DNA of 64,000 bases. Origin: an uncultured Clostridium sp. (GTDB lineage: Bacteria; Bacillota; Clostridia; Lachnospirales; Lachnospiraceae). Position numbers and translations under genes: made by a program. The stretch is taken from positions 1 to 64,000 of the forward strand of contig URNT01000009.1 in NCBI GenBank assembly GCA_900549235.1, given 5' to 3'. Below the pieces are notes generated by a model. That model was not told where the DNA came from. It did no database searches and saw nothing but the letters and a program-made list of their open reading frames with translations. Shown piece after piece: positions 24,226 through 32,725 of this stretch. Within the stretch, counting starts at the first letter, position 1. The number at the start of each line of letters is the position of its first letter.

Positions 24226-26213
24226 TGGAGGGCCGCCGTGTAACTGTGGCAAAGACAGCCGGCTTTTGCTTTGGTGTGGAGCGGGCGGTGGACAAGGTCT
24301 ACGAGCAGACCAGAGCACTGGCCGCTGGGAATGCCAGAGGGCCCATCTATACCTACGGTCCCATCATCCACAATGAAGAGGTGGTAAGGGATCTGGAAGA
24401 AAAGGGCGTCCGGGTCCTGAACACAGAGGAGGAGCTTTTAGCCCTTCCTAAAGGGGAGGGGACGGTGGTGATCCGCTCTCATGGAGTCAGCCGCCATATC
24501 TATGAGATCCTTAAAAGCCGCCAGGTGGCGGTAGTCGACGCTACCTGCCCCTTTGTAAAGAAGATCCACCGGATTGTGGAGGAACATTCTGCTGCAGGGG
24601 ATTGGGTGGTGATCATCGGAAGCCCGGAGCATCCGGAGGTGGAAGGCATCCGGGGCTGGGGTGATGAGCATACCTTTGTGGTGGAAAATGAGGCTCAGGC
24701 GGAAGAATTTACGCTTCCTGAGGGCCGGAAACTATGTATCGTGTCCCAAACGACATTTAATTACAACAAATTTCAAGAATTAGTTGAAAAATTTTTAAAA
24801 AAGGGTTATGATAGTAGTGTTTTAAATACGATTTGCAATGCAACACAGGAAAGACAAGTGGAGGCAGCGAGGATCGCTTCGGAGGCAGACGCCATGATCG
24901 TCATCGGCGGGCGTCATTCTTCCAATACCCAGAAGCTTTACGAAATCTGTCTCAAGGAGTGTAAAAACACTTTTTACATTCAGACACTCGGCGATTTAGA
25001 TCCTGACAGTGTATCTTCTGTGCGCAGCGTAGGTATTACAGCTGGGGCATCCACCCCAAAAAAGATTATTGAGGAGGTTCATACCAGAATGGCAGAGCAG
25101 AGTTTTGCAGAGTTATTAAAGGAAGAGGAAGAATCAACCAAACCAATACGTACAGGAGAGATTGTCACCGGTCAGGTTATCGAAGTCAGCAAAGATGAGA
25201 TTATTCTGAGTATTGCAGGTAATAAGTCTGAGGGCGTTATTACCCGTGATGAATACAGCAACGATAACAGTGTAGATCTTACCACCAAGGTACAGATCGG
25301 TGAAGAGATGGAAGCTAAGGTTATCAAGTTAAATGATGGCGTAGGCATGGTTTCTTTATCCTATAAGCGTATGGCAGCCGACAGAGGCAACAAGCGTCTG
25401 GAAGAAGCATTTGAGAACCAGGAGGTTCTGAGCTCGAAGGTAGCGCAGGTATTAGACGGCGGCTTAAGCGTTGAAGTTGAGGGCGCGAGAGTATTTATTC
25501 CTGCCAGCCTTGTATCTGACAGCTATGAGAAGGATCTGTCCAAGTACGCAGGACAGGACATCGAGTTCGTTATCACCGAATTCAATCCAAAGAGAAGAAG
25601 GATCATCGGCGACAGAAAGCAGCTTTTAGTTGCTCAGAAGGCACAGCTTAAGGAAGAACTGTTTGCAAGAATCCAGCCAGGTGATGTAGTTGAGGGTACT
25701 GTAAAGAACGTAACCGATTTCGGTGCATTCATCGATCTGGGCGGCGCTGACGGTCTCCTTCACATCTCCGAGATGAGCTGGGGCCGTGTTGAGAATCCTA
25801 AGAAGGTATTCAAATCCGGCGACAGTGTAACTGTTCTGATCAAGGATATTCAGGGCGAGAAGATCGCTTTAAGCCTTAAGTTCCCAGAGGCTAATCCATG
25901 GGTACAGGCAGCTGAGAAGTATGCTGCAGGCAACGTGGTAACAGGCCGCGTAGCCCGTATGACTGACTTTGGCGCATTTGTTGAGTTAGAGCCAGGCGTA
26001 GACGCGCTGCTTCATGTATCCCAGATCTCCAGAGAGCACATCGAGAAGCCATCTGATGTATTAAAGATCGGCCAGGAGATTCAGGCTAAGGTTGTTGATT
26101 TCAACGAGGATGATCACAAGATCAGCTTAAGCATTAAGGCGCTGGCAGCTTCCTCTAACCAGGACGCAGACGTGGCAGATGTTGATATTGACGCAGTAGC
26201 TCAGTCCGAATAA
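24225..26213 (+). CDS. ispH: HMBPP reductase (IspH) fused to ribosomal protein S1
   Basis: A two-function chain of about 662 residues. Residues 1-285 are IspH, the last enzyme of the MEP isoprenoid pathway, with the three Fe-S cysteines in TAGFCFGVERAV, DATCPFVKKIH and NTICNATQERQ. Residues 305-650 contain four S1 RNA-binding domains, for example GDVVEGTVKNVTDFGAFIDLG and GNVVTGRVARMTDFGAFVELE. This fusion is known in Clostridia. A GTG at 24222 is an alternative start. Inside the gene, a consensus promoter (24784-24812) and AGGAGG (25072-25077) followed by in-frame ATG 25089 could yield S1 alone; the predicted product begins MAEQSFAELLKEEEES, like ordinary S1 proteins. The stretch 24745-24850 is clearly more AT-rich than its surroundings. 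Confidence 0.92.
   Translation: MEGRRVTVAKTAGFCFGVERAVDKVYEQTRALAAGNARGPIYTYGPIIHNEEVVRDLEEKGVRVLNTEEELLALPKGEGTVVIRSHGVSRHIYEILKSRQVAVVDATCPFVKKIHRIVEEHSAAGDWVVIIGSPEHPEVEGIRGWGDEHTFVVENEAQAEEFTLPEGRKLCIVSQTTFNYNKFQELVEKFLKKGYDSSVLNTICNATQERQVEAARIASEADAMIVIGGRHSSNTQKLYEICLKECKNTFYIQTLGDLDPDSVSSVRSVGITAGASTPKKIIEEVHTRMAEQSFAELLKEEEESTKPIRTGEIVTGQVIEVSKDEIILSIAGNKSEGVITRDEYSNDNSVDLTTKVQIGEEMEAKVIKLNDGVGMVSLSYKRMAADRGNKRLEEAFENQEVLSSKVAQVLDGGLSVEVEGARVFIPASLVSDSYEKDLSKYAGQDIEFVITEFNPKRRRIIGDRKQLLVAQKAQLKEELFARIQPGDVVEGTVKNVTDFGAFIDLGGADGLLHISEMSWGRVENPKKVFKSGDSVTVLIKDIQGEKIALSLKFPEANPWVQAAEKYAAGNVVTGRVARMTDFGAFVELEPGVDALLHVSQISREHIEKPSDVLKIGQEIQAKVVDFNEDDHKISLSIKALAASSNQDADVADVDIDAVAQSE
24784..24812 (+). 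promoter_or_regulatory. Possible internal promoter for the S1 part of ispH-rpsA
   Basis: TTGAAA (24784-24789), a 17-base spacer and TATGAT (24807-24812) in a local AT-rich island, 277 bases before an in-frame ATG (25089) with AGGAGG 11 bases upstream. Confidence 0.45.
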
Positions 26214-26217
26214 GATG

Positions 26218-26260
26218 AAAATGCTGATGCAGACGGAAGATGTCTGTATCAGCATTTTTT
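26218..26260 (+). terminator. Rho-independent terminator of ispH-rpsA
   Basis: AAATGCTGATGCAGAC pairs with GTCTGTATCAGCATTT, followed by TTTT. A-rich on the other side, so it may also end the convergent kinase gene. Confidence 0.88.
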
Positions 26261-26284
26261 GCGTTAAGGGGTATAAAGGCAGAT

Positions 26285-27640
26285 TCAGGAGAAAGCATGG
26301 TCCTGCTTTGGGTTTAGGAGGAGGGAAGCTTCAAAGGTGCCGTTTCCGTAGCGGTATTTTAGGACTCCGTGGTAGCGGTCCGTCAGGTACTGGACGGAGG
26401 CTGTGCCGATGCCTACATCTCCGTGTTTGGAGGAAAGAAAGCGGTCCTCCTGAAGGCGGATGGTGTGGGTATAGGTGTTGCGCACAGAAAGAATGATCAT
26501 GGAGTCTCCGGTCTGGCTGATATTGACGGTAATGGAGGGTTCTCCTGACTCCTGGCGCTGGCAGGCTTCCAGGGCGTTGGAAAGAAGGTTGCCCAGGATG
26601 GTGCAGAAATCAATCTCCGGCAGAGGCAGGTGCCCCGGAAGGGTGATCCGGGTGGAAACCTGGATGGAGTGCTTTTTGGCCTCCTGCAGGTAGTAGTTCA
26701 GGATGCAGTTGGCAGACAGGTTGGGACAATATTCGATGACCTCCGGGGCGGAGCCGAAGTCTGTATAGGTATCGATGTATTCCACGGCCTCCTTCAGACA
26801 GTTCTGCTTCAGCAGTCCCCTTACGGCAATCACATGATGACGGAAATCATGGCGTGTTTTCTGCATCTGCTCTAAGGCGGCCTGGAGCCTGGCCATCTGG
26901 GAGGTCTGGGCCATGGCAAGGAGCCTGGAGGTGCGGTACTGTTCCCCCATGGCATAGCTTTGGGATAGGCTGGACAGGGTTTTCAGGATTACATAATGGA
27001 CGGTATAGATGCAGACAGCCCATAAAATGGAAAAGGCAACCATATGGATCTGGTATTCCGGCACATTCGACAGAGAATCGTTTAGAAAGGTCAGGCAGGA
27101 CAGAACAAAAAACAGCAGGGGTACCAGAAAAAGTCCCTTCCATACAGGAAGGCTGCAGGTGTATTTTATGGCCTCCTCAAGATAAGGGCGGGTAAAATGA
27201 TAGACAGCCAGGGGGATGGCGGCCAGGATGAGAAAACGCAGCCCCAGATCCCAGATCGCGTTCCAGCCCGTTAAGCCTTCCAGTCCGGTGAGAAAGGAGG
27301 CAAGGCTAGCGAAATACATGGCAGAATCTGAAAAATTTTTAAACAAAAACTGAACATACCCCATCAGGAGGAGAGGGGTACGGAACAGGACCAAGCCTAT
27401 GGCCATATTGGTAAGCAGGGTAATGCAGGACCAGAGGATATAGGTGTTGTTATTCTGGGGGAGAGGGAGAAAAAGAGTCAGAGTGATGCCCCATACAAAA
27501 AACAGGTATCCTGAAAGAATACCTGCAGTTTTTAAGGAAGAAAACCGTCGGTCCCTGGAAAAGACGGACAGGACCGGAAGAAAAATGGCCGCGGTTTCAA
27601 CCAGAATAATACACGTAAAACGGATGTACGTTTCTGTCAT
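26285..27640 (-). CDS. GHKL-type (AgrC-like) sensor histidine kinase
   Basis: A 451-residue membrane kinase. The N-terminal 210 residues are mostly hydrophobic, with about six membrane helices. The H-box follows as TRHDFRHHVIAVRGLL, with the RHDFRHH pattern of AgrC/peptide-sensing kinases, then an N-box (LGNLLSNALEAC) and a G-box (GIGTASVQYL) of the GHKL ATPase. ATG 27640 is chosen because it overlaps the response-regulator stop (ATGA on the minus strand); the longer open frame runs into that gene. In AgrC systems a small peptide precursor and an AgrB protease are usually nearby; none was seen, so the signal is unknown. Confidence 0.87.
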   Translation of the reverse strand: MTETYIRFTCIILVETAAIFLPVLSVFSRDRRFSSLKTAGILSGYLFFVWGITLTLFLPLPQNNNTYILWSCITLLTNMAIGLVLFRTPLLLMGYVQFLFKNFSDSAMYFASLASFLTGLEGLTGWNAIWDLGLRFLILAAIPLAVYHFTRPYLEEAIKYTCSLPVWKGLFLVPLLFFVLSCLTFLNDSLSNVPEYQIHMVAFSILWAVCIYTVHYVILKTLSSLSQSYAMGEQYRTSRLLAMAQTSQMARLQAALEQMQKTRHDFRHHVIAVRGLLKQNCLKEAVEYIDTYTDFGSAPEVIEYCPNLSANCILNYYLQEAKKHSIQVSTRITLPGHLPLPEIDFCTILGNLLSNALEACQRQESGEPSITVNISQTGDSMIILSVRNTYTHTIRLQEDRFLSSKHGDVGIGTASVQYLTDRYHGVLKYRYGNGTFEASLLLNPKQDHAFS

Positions 27641-28383
27641 CCAATGCCTCCGTTCAGCTTCTGGAACTGATAATCTGCATATTGCTGGTGAACCTGAGGA
27701 CGGAGGTTCCTGGTAATGGGCAGATGCTCTCCTGAAGATATGATAAACTCTGTTTTTTCCAGAGAAGTAACCTGATCCATATTGATGATGCAGTTGCGGT
27801 AGCAGCAGATAAACTGCGGATAGCATAAAAGCAGTCCGGAGAAATCGTCAAACCGCATATAAGTCCGTATGTTTCTCTGATCAAGGTGGATCTGTATGTA
27901 GTGGTTAAAGTAATCCGTATACAGGATATCGTCAATGGGAATCTTTATCAAGAGACGGCTTTCTTTGACCTCGATATAGGCACGCTCCTTCCTGGGAGCG
28001 GTTGACCGGTAATAATCCATGGTTCTGCACAGCTGATCATAATGCAGTGGTTTTACAAGATAATCCAGGGCTCTGACTTCAAAGCCTTTCAGTGCGAAAT
28101 CGGTGCTCACTGTGATAAAAACAATGGCACACTGGCTGTCGTCCTTGCGGATCTGCTCTGCAATCCGTATCCCTGTAATCTCTGATCTGAGAAATATGTC
28201 AAGGAAAACAAGATCGAAGACGCCGGGTCTCCAGGCATGGAGAAAATCGGTAGCACGGTTAAAAATAGTAGTCTGCTCACTAATCCTGTGATCCGAACAG
28301 TAATTGGCGACGAAACTTGAAAGATGCCGTGCTTCATCGATGGAATCGTCAATAATTGCAATATTCAATTGGCGCCCTTTCAT
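27637..28383 (-). CDS. LytTR-type response regulator
   Basis: The 248-residue regulator has a receiver domain in residues 7-125, with acidic pocket IIDDSIDE, phosphoacceptor Asp in VFLDIFL (near 60) and Lys in YLVKPLHY. Residues 140-245 are a LytTR DNA-binding domain (IKIPIDDILYTDYFNHYIQIH... CYRNCIINMDQV). It is the first gene of a two-gene minus-strand operon with the GHKL kinase, which it overlaps by four bases, and both are read from a consensus promoter at 28435-28463. Target genes are unknown; no LytTR direct repeats were recognised nearby. Confidence 0.9.
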   Translation of the reverse strand: MKGRQLNIAIIDDSIDEARHLSSFVANYCSDHRISEQTTIFNRATDFLHAWRPGVFDLVFLDIFLRSEITGIRIAEQIRKDDSQCAIVFITVSTDFALKGFEVRALDYLVKPLHYDQLCRTMDYYRSTAPRKERAYIEVKESRLLIKIPIDDILYTDYFNHYIQIHLDQRNIRTYMRFDDFSGLLLCYPQFICCYRNCIINMDQVTSLEKTEFIISSGEHLPITRNLRPQVHQQYADYQFQKLNGGIG

Positions 28384-28434
28384 GAAATCAGCAGTACACA
28401 GCCTGCTTACTGTTAAACGATCTCTTACAATTTA

Positions 28435-28463
28435 AGTATAATATACAATAAACTAAAAAGCAA
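28435..28463 (-). promoter_or_regulatory. Promoter of the LytTR/GHKL operon
   Basis: On the minus strand TTGCTT (28463-28458), a 17-base spacer, TATACT (28440-28435). Confidence 0.7.
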
Positions 28464-28500
28464 GGTTTACCAAAAAAGTTTACCCAAAAGCTTATCCTCC

Positions 28501-28531
28501 TGAATAGGCATGGGATCCAAGGGGTATACTC
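28501..28531 (+). promoter_or_regulatory. Sigma-G-like forespore promoter of the SASP gene
   Basis: TGAATA at 28501-28506 equals the sigma-G -35 consensus. After 18 bases comes TATACTC, matching CATACTA at five of seven positions. The gene product is a forespore protein, which supports the call. Confidence 0.6.
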
Positions 28532-28574
28532 CTTTTGAACTTTGAAATATGACAGAGCAAAAGGAGTGCGCGCA

Positions 28575-28823
28575 ATGGCAAAGACAAAAACAAAAACAAA
28601 GAAAAAGGATACCTTTGATCCCAGGGAAATGAGCCCCCAGGAGCTGCTGAAATTCGAGATCGCCCAGGAACTGGGACTGGATGAGAAGGTGATGGCAGGA
28701 GGCTGGAGAAGCCTGACTGCAAAGGAAAGCGGAAAGATTGGCGGGATGATCACAAAACGCAAGCGTCAGCTGAAAAATGAAGCCCTTCAGACAGGAGAGG
28801 AGGCGGCTTCTGTAAACAGTTGA
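28575..28823 (+). CDS. Alpha/beta-type small acid-soluble spore protein
   Basis: Coats and protects spore DNA. The 82-residue product has both alpha/beta SASP signatures: LLKFEIAQELGL, containing the site cut by the germination protease GPR, and GKIGGMITKRKRQL, the C-terminal DNA-contact motif. The N-terminus is an unusual Lys/Thr repeat (KTKTKTKKK). AAAGGAG at 28559-28565 fixes ATG 28575 rather than the upstream in-frame ATG 28542. It is preceded by a sigma-G-like promoter, as expected for a forespore gene. Its stop codon lies inside the -35 box of the cobalamin operon promoter. This implies that the organism is, or recently was, a spore former. Confidence 0.82.
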   Translation: MAKTKTKTKKKDTFDPREMSPQELLKFEIAQELGLDEKVMAGGWRSLTAKESGKIGGMITKRKRQLKNEALQTGEEAASVNS

Positions 28824-28848
28824 AAGAGCCGGCCAAATCCGTTATACT
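28820..28848 (+). promoter_or_regulatory. Promoter of the cobalamin operon
   Basis: TTGAAA (28820-28825), a 17-base spacer, TATACT (28843-28848), leaving a leader of only about 20 bases before cbiG. There is no room for a B12 riboswitch. Confidence 0.7.
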
Positions 28849-28877
28849 GTTGAAAGACAAAAGCAAAGGAGATACCG

Positions 28878-29924
28878 ATGAAAATAGGAATCATATGCTT
28901 TACAGCAGCGGGGCGCGCAGTCTGCGGACGGCTTTTAAGCCATTTTAAGGAAAATGGAGATGACTGCCTGGCCTGGGCGCCCCAGCGGCTTCTTGAGGAG
29001 TGTCCGGGCGAGGAGGACATTGCCCCCTTAGAGGGCGGACTGTCTGAATGGAGCCGGCAGAGGTTTGAGGAAGGGCGGGCCATGATCTTCATCGGGGCGG
29101 CAGGGATCGCGGTAAGGGCGGTTGCTCCCTGGGTGAAGGATAAGCTTTCAGATCCGCCGGTGGTGGTGCTGGATGAAAAAGCCAGGTTTGTGATTCCCAT
29201 TCTTTCCGGCCATGTAGGAGGAGGGAACCGGCTGGCCTTACGGATCGGGGAGTGGCTTGGAAGCACGCCAGTGATCACTACAGCCACCGATGTAAACGGG
29301 CTGTTTGCTGTGGATGTGTATGCCGCGGAGCAGGGGCTTGTGATCACAGACCGGAGAGAGGCAAAGTCCATTTCCGCCGCTGTGTTAGAGGGAGAAAGGA
29401 TCGGTTTTTTCAGTGATTTGAAGGAGACCTTTGGAAGGGTCCCGGAGGGCTGCGCGGAAGAAGCGGGCAGTCATAATATATGGATCACCGTAAAAGATGA
29501 AACAGCGCCGGTGTCCTGGGAGAGAAAGGGGGGATCCTGTCTGCGGCTGGTGCCAAGGGCTGTAGTGCTGGGGGTCGGCTGCAGGAGAGGGATCAGAAAG
29601 GAAGTCTTGGAGAAACATGTGCTTAAGGCCCTTCGTGACCATCAGATCAGCTTGGAGAGTGTGAAGGCATTAGCAACTATTGACATAAAAAAGGACGAGA
29701 AGGCCATTTTACGGCTGGCAGAGGCATACGGCTGGGAACTGCGGTTTTATGAGGCGGAGCGTCTTCTGGCAGTGGAAGGTGATTTTAAAGAATCTGCCTT
29801 TGTGGCCCGTACCGTAGGAGTGGGAAATGTGTGCGAGCGGGCGGCAGCGGCAGAGGGAGGACAGCTTCTGATACATAAGCAGGCGGGCATGGGAACGGCG
29901 GTGGCAGCAGCTCTGGAGGTCTGA
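28878..29924 (+). CDS. cbiG: Cobalt-precorrin-5A hydrolase CbiG
   Basis: Opens the lactone ring of cobalt-precorrin 5A, releasing acetaldehyde, in anaerobic cobalamin synthesis. The 348-residue protein has the N-terminal CbiG domain (IGIICFTAAGR at the start, then FIGAAGIAVRAVAPWVKDK and PILSGHVGGGNRLA around 75-120). The C-terminal domain has VVLGVGCRRGIRKEVLE (about 226) and the IDIKKDE and TVGVGNVCERAA segments. AAAGGAG precedes ATG 28878. It is the first gene of a 14-gene cobalamin run; a second possible promoter lies before cbiD, 25 bases downstream of this stop. CbiG instead of a CobG/CobZ oxygenase marks the oxygen-independent route. Confidence 0.92.
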   Translation: MKIGIICFTAAGRAVCGRLLSHFKENGDDCLAWAPQRLLEECPGEEDIAPLEGGLSEWSRQRFEEGRAMIFIGAAGIAVRAVAPWVKDKLSDPPVVVLDEKARFVIPILSGHVGGGNRLALRIGEWLGSTPVITTATDVNGLFAVDVYAAEQGLVITDRREAKSISAAVLEGERIGFFSDLKETFGRVPEGCAEEAGSHNIWITVKDETAPVSWERKGGSCLRLVPRAVVLGVGCRRGIRKEVLEKHVLKALRDHQISLESVKALATIDIKKDEKAILRLAEAYGWELRFYEAERLLAVEGDFKESAFVARTVGVGNVCERAAAAEGGQLLIHKQAGMGTAVAAALEV

Positions 29925-29949
29925 ACCCCGGAATTGAGGCAAATGCATC

Positions 29950-29978
29950 TTGTGGAAAAAAAGGTGCTATGATATACT
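29950..29978 (+). promoter_or_regulatory. Possible internal promoter before cbiD
   Basis: TTGTGG (29950-29955), a 17-base spacer, TATACT (29973-29978). Confidence 0.4.
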
Positions 29979-30012
29979 TTCTTCTGTTATAAATGAGTCT
30001 TGGCCGGAGGAA

Positions 30013-31191
30013 ATGATGGATCAAACGTTAAGATGGGGCTATACCACAGGCACCTGCGCGGCAGCGGCTTCTCTGGCGGCTGCCCTTATGCTTCTTGGAG
30101 GAAAAAGGCAGGAGCGGGTGTCTCTTACCACTCCCAAGGGCATCTGCCTGGAGCTGGAGACAGAGGAGATACAGATGGAGGAGGATCAGGTTTTCTGTGC
30201 GGTGCGAAAGGACGCGGGGGATGACCCGGATGTGACAGACGGGATCCTGATTTTTGGCAGAGTCAGCCGGAGACAGGAGAAGAGTATGGAAGAAAGTGGG
30301 GCTTACATACATGAAAGCGGTTCTCTGCGGCTGGTATTGACGGGCGGAGTGGGAGTAGGAACTGTTACAAAGCCGGGACTTAGCTGTGAAGTGGGGAAGC
30401 CTGCTATTAACCCAGTGCCCAGGAGGATGATATTTGAGCAGGTGGAGAAGGTATGCCGGGAATATGGGTATACAGGAAGCTTAAGGATCGAGATCTATGC
30501 GCCGGAGGGGAAAGAGCGGGCGGAGCGGACCTTTAATCCCCGTCTTGGAATCCAGGGAGGGATCTCCATACTGGGAACCAGCGGGATTGTCGAGCCTATG
30601 AGTGAGGCGGCTCTCCTTGAAACGATCCGCCTGGAGCTGCGCCAGAAGCATCTGGAGGGTTATGACCGGCTGATCCTTACCCCTGGCAATTATGGGGAGG
30701 CATTTCTAAGAAACCATCTTGGGATCGATCTGGGGGAGGCTGTAAAATGCAGCAACTTTATCGGGAAAACCCTGGACATGGCAGGGGAGGAAGGAATCCG
30801 GGAGGTATTTCTGGCAGGACACGGCGGAAAGCTGATCAAGGTAGCAGCGGGAATCATGAATACCCATTCTTCTGAGGCAGATGGACGGATGGAGATCCTG
30901 GCTGCCTACGGGGCTGCCTGCGGAGCCGGGCCAGAGCTGATAGAGGAGATCCTTGAGGCTGTGACGGTGGATCAGGGGCTGGCACTTCTGGAGCGGTGTC
31001 CTGGGCTCAGAGAGCGAGTGATGGAACGAGTGATGGAACGGATCTCTTTTCATATAGGAAGAAGGACCTTTGGGAAACTGCAGGCAGAGGTGCTGGTATT
31101 TACCAATGAACGAGGGATTCTGGGGATGACAGCGGGGGCGGAAAACATGCTGGAGGCTTACAGACAGCAGATGAAGACACAGAAAGGATGA
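30013..31191 (+). CDS. cbiD: Cobalt-precorrin-5B C1-methyltransferase CbiD
   Basis: Methylates C1 of the corrin ring after CbiG acts. The 392-residue product has the unmistakable N-terminus WGYTTGTCAAAAS (residues 7-19), followed by the GVGTVTKPGL and NPVPRRMI motifs and a later VFLAGHGGKLIKVAAGIMNTHS (span of its key part), all CbiD hallmarks. GGAGG at 30006-30010 supports ATG 30013 (or 30016), and the upstream open frame is not needed. The next gene starts seven bases after the stop. A duplicated 'ERV.ERV.ERI' stretch near residue 340 comes from a short tandem repeat of GA(A/G)TGATGGAACGA. Confidence 0.93.
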   Translation: MMDQTLRWGYTTGTCAAAASLAAALMLLGGKRQERVSLTTPKGICLELETEEIQMEEDQVFCAVRKDAGDDPDVTDGILIFGRVSRRQEKSMEESGAYIHESGSLRLVLTGGVGVGTVTKPGLSCEVGKPAINPVPRRMIFEQVEKVCREYGYTGSLRIEIYAPEGKERAERTFNPRLGIQGGISILGTSGIVEPMSEAALLETIRLELRQKHLEGYDRLILTPGNYGEAFLRNHLGIDLGEAVKCSNFIGKTLDMAGEEGIREVFLAGHGGKLIKVAAGIMNTHSSEADGRMEILAAYGAACGAGPELIEEILEAVTVDQGLALLERCPGLRERVMERVMERISFHIGRRTFGKLQAEVLVFTNERGILGMTAGAENMLEAYRQQMKTQKG

Positions 31192-31198
31192 TGCAGGA

Positions 31199-32725
31199 AT
31201 GGTATATATAGTAGGTGCGGGACCGGGAGCCGCGGATCTGATCACGGTCCGGGGAAGCAGGCTTCTTGGGGAGGCGGATGTGGTGATCTATGCCGGTTCC
31301 CTGGTAAATCCAGAGCTTCTTTCCTGGACAAAGGAGGGAGCCAGGCTCTATGACAGTGCGGTTATGACCCTGGAGGAGGTAGCGGAGGTGATCCGGGAGG
31401 CAGAGGAGGCAGGATGCGTGACGGTGCGCCTTCACACGGGAGATCCTTCCCTCTATGGGGCTATACGGGAGCAGATGGATCGGCTGGATGAAATGGGGAT
31501 CTCCTATGAGATCTGTCCCGGTGTCAGCTCCTTTAGCGGTGCGGCTGCAGCCCTTCAGATGGAATATACCCTTCCTGGTATTTCCCAGAGTGTGGTGATC
31601 ACCCGGATGGCAGGCCGGACGCCGGTACCGGAGCAGGAGTCCATTCGGGCCCTGGCGGCCCATCAGGCGACCATGGTAGTATTTTTAAGCGCAGGCATGC
31701 TTTCCCGGCTGTCAGAGGAGCTGATCCTTGGGGGCTATGGGCCAGATACGCCGGCAGCCATTGTATATAAGGCAACCTGGCCGGAGGAACGGGTATTTTT
31801 CTGCAGCGTGGGAATGCTGGCGGAAACAGCGGCCCTGAACGGGATCTCAAAGACAGCGCTGATCGTGGTGGGGGATACGGTGGCCCAGAAGGGGTATCAG
31901 CGCTCGAAGCTGTACCATCCGGCCTTTACCACAGGCTTCCGTCGGGGAACAGAGGAGGATATAAGGCTGGAAGCGGCAGAGCGGAAGGAAGAAAAGAGGC
32001 CCGGACGGATGTATGTGGTAGGCATCGGGCCAGGAAGACTGGATCAGATGACAGACCAGGCCAGGCTCGCGCTGGCAAAGAGCCAGGTCATCGCCGGATA
32101 TACGGTATATGTGGAGCTGGTGCGGGAGCATTTTCCTGAAAAAGAATTTCTCACCACAGCCATGACCAGGGAGGAGGAGCGGTGCCGCCTGGCTCTTGAG
32201 TGCTGTATGGAGGGCAGGGATACGGCTATGGTCTGCAGTGGGGATGCGGGGGTATACGGTATGGCCGGACTGCTGCTTGAGCTTTCGGAGGAATATCCGG
32301 GAGTGGAGATCCAGGTGGTGCCCGGGGTAACGGCTGCCTGCGCAGGAGCGGCCATCCTTGGAGCTCCTTTGATGCATGATTTTGCGGTGATCAGCTTAAG
32401 CGACCGTCTGACACCTCTTGAGACTATCTGGAGCCGGATCGATCATGCGGCCCAGGCGGAGCTTGTGATCTGCCTGTACAATCCGGTAAGCAAGGGCAGG
32501 CCGGATTATCTGAGAGAGGCCTGCAGGCGGATCATGGAATACAGAAGCCCGGATACGGTGTGCGGCCTGGCCTCCAGGATCGGCAGAGAGGGGGAGAGCA
32601 CCAGGATCGTCACTTTAAGGGAGCTGGCAGATGAGCCGGCAGATATGTTTACCACGGTCTATATCGGCAATTCCAGCACCAGAAGGATCGGTTCCTGGAT
32701 GGTGACTCCCAGAGGCTACCGATGA
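31199..32725 (+). CDS. Fused CbiF (C11-) and CbiH (C17-) precorrin methyltransferases
   Basis: Two SAM-dependent corrin methyltransferases in one 508-residue chain. Residues 1-255 are CbiF/CobM (VYIVGAGPGAADLITVRG start; HTGDPSLYGAI; YEICPGVSSFSGAAAAL), which methylates C11. Residues 270-508 are CbiH/CobJ (MYVVGIGPGRLDQMTDQA; VCSGDAGVYGMAGL; VVPGVTAACAGAAILGAPLMHDF), which methylates C17 with ring contraction. A linker with ERKEEKRP joins them. The two reactions are consecutive (C17 first), so the fusion fits substrate transfer; the order in the chain is opposite to the order of action. The last four bases overlap the cbiJ start. Fusions of this type occur in other Clostridia. Confidence 0.9.
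   Translation: MVYIVGAGPGAADLITVRGSRLLGEADVVIYAGSLVNPELLSWTKEGARLYDSAVMTLEEVAEVIREAEEAGCVTVRLHTGDPSLYGAIREQMDRLDEMGISYEICPGVSSFSGAAAALQMEYTLPGISQSVVITRMAGRTPVPEQESIRALAAHQATMVVFLSAGMLSRLSEELILGGYGPDTPAAIVYKATWPEERVFFCSVGMLAETAALNGISKTALIVVGDTVAQKGYQRSKLYHPAFTTGFRRGTEEDIRLEAAERKEEKRPGRMYVVGIGPGRLDQMTDQARLALAKSQVIAGYTVYVELVREHFPEKEFLTTAMTREEERCRLALECCMEGRDTAMVCSGDAGVYGMAGLLLELSEEYPGVEIQVVPGVTAACAGAAILGAPLMHDFAVISLSDRLTPLETIWSRIDHAAQAELVICLYNPVSKGRPDYLREACRRIMEYRSPDTVCGLASRIGREGESTRIVTLRELADEPADMFTTVYIGNSSTRRIGSWMVTPRGYR

Noticed and set aside
26215..26875. Plus-strand open frames opposite the GHKL kinase gene
   Set aside because: They are antisense shadows of a well-supported kinase and begin in its terminator region.
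28824..28877. Adenosylcobalamin riboswitch before cbiG
   Set aside because: The space is too short and the conserved B12-box core was not seen.
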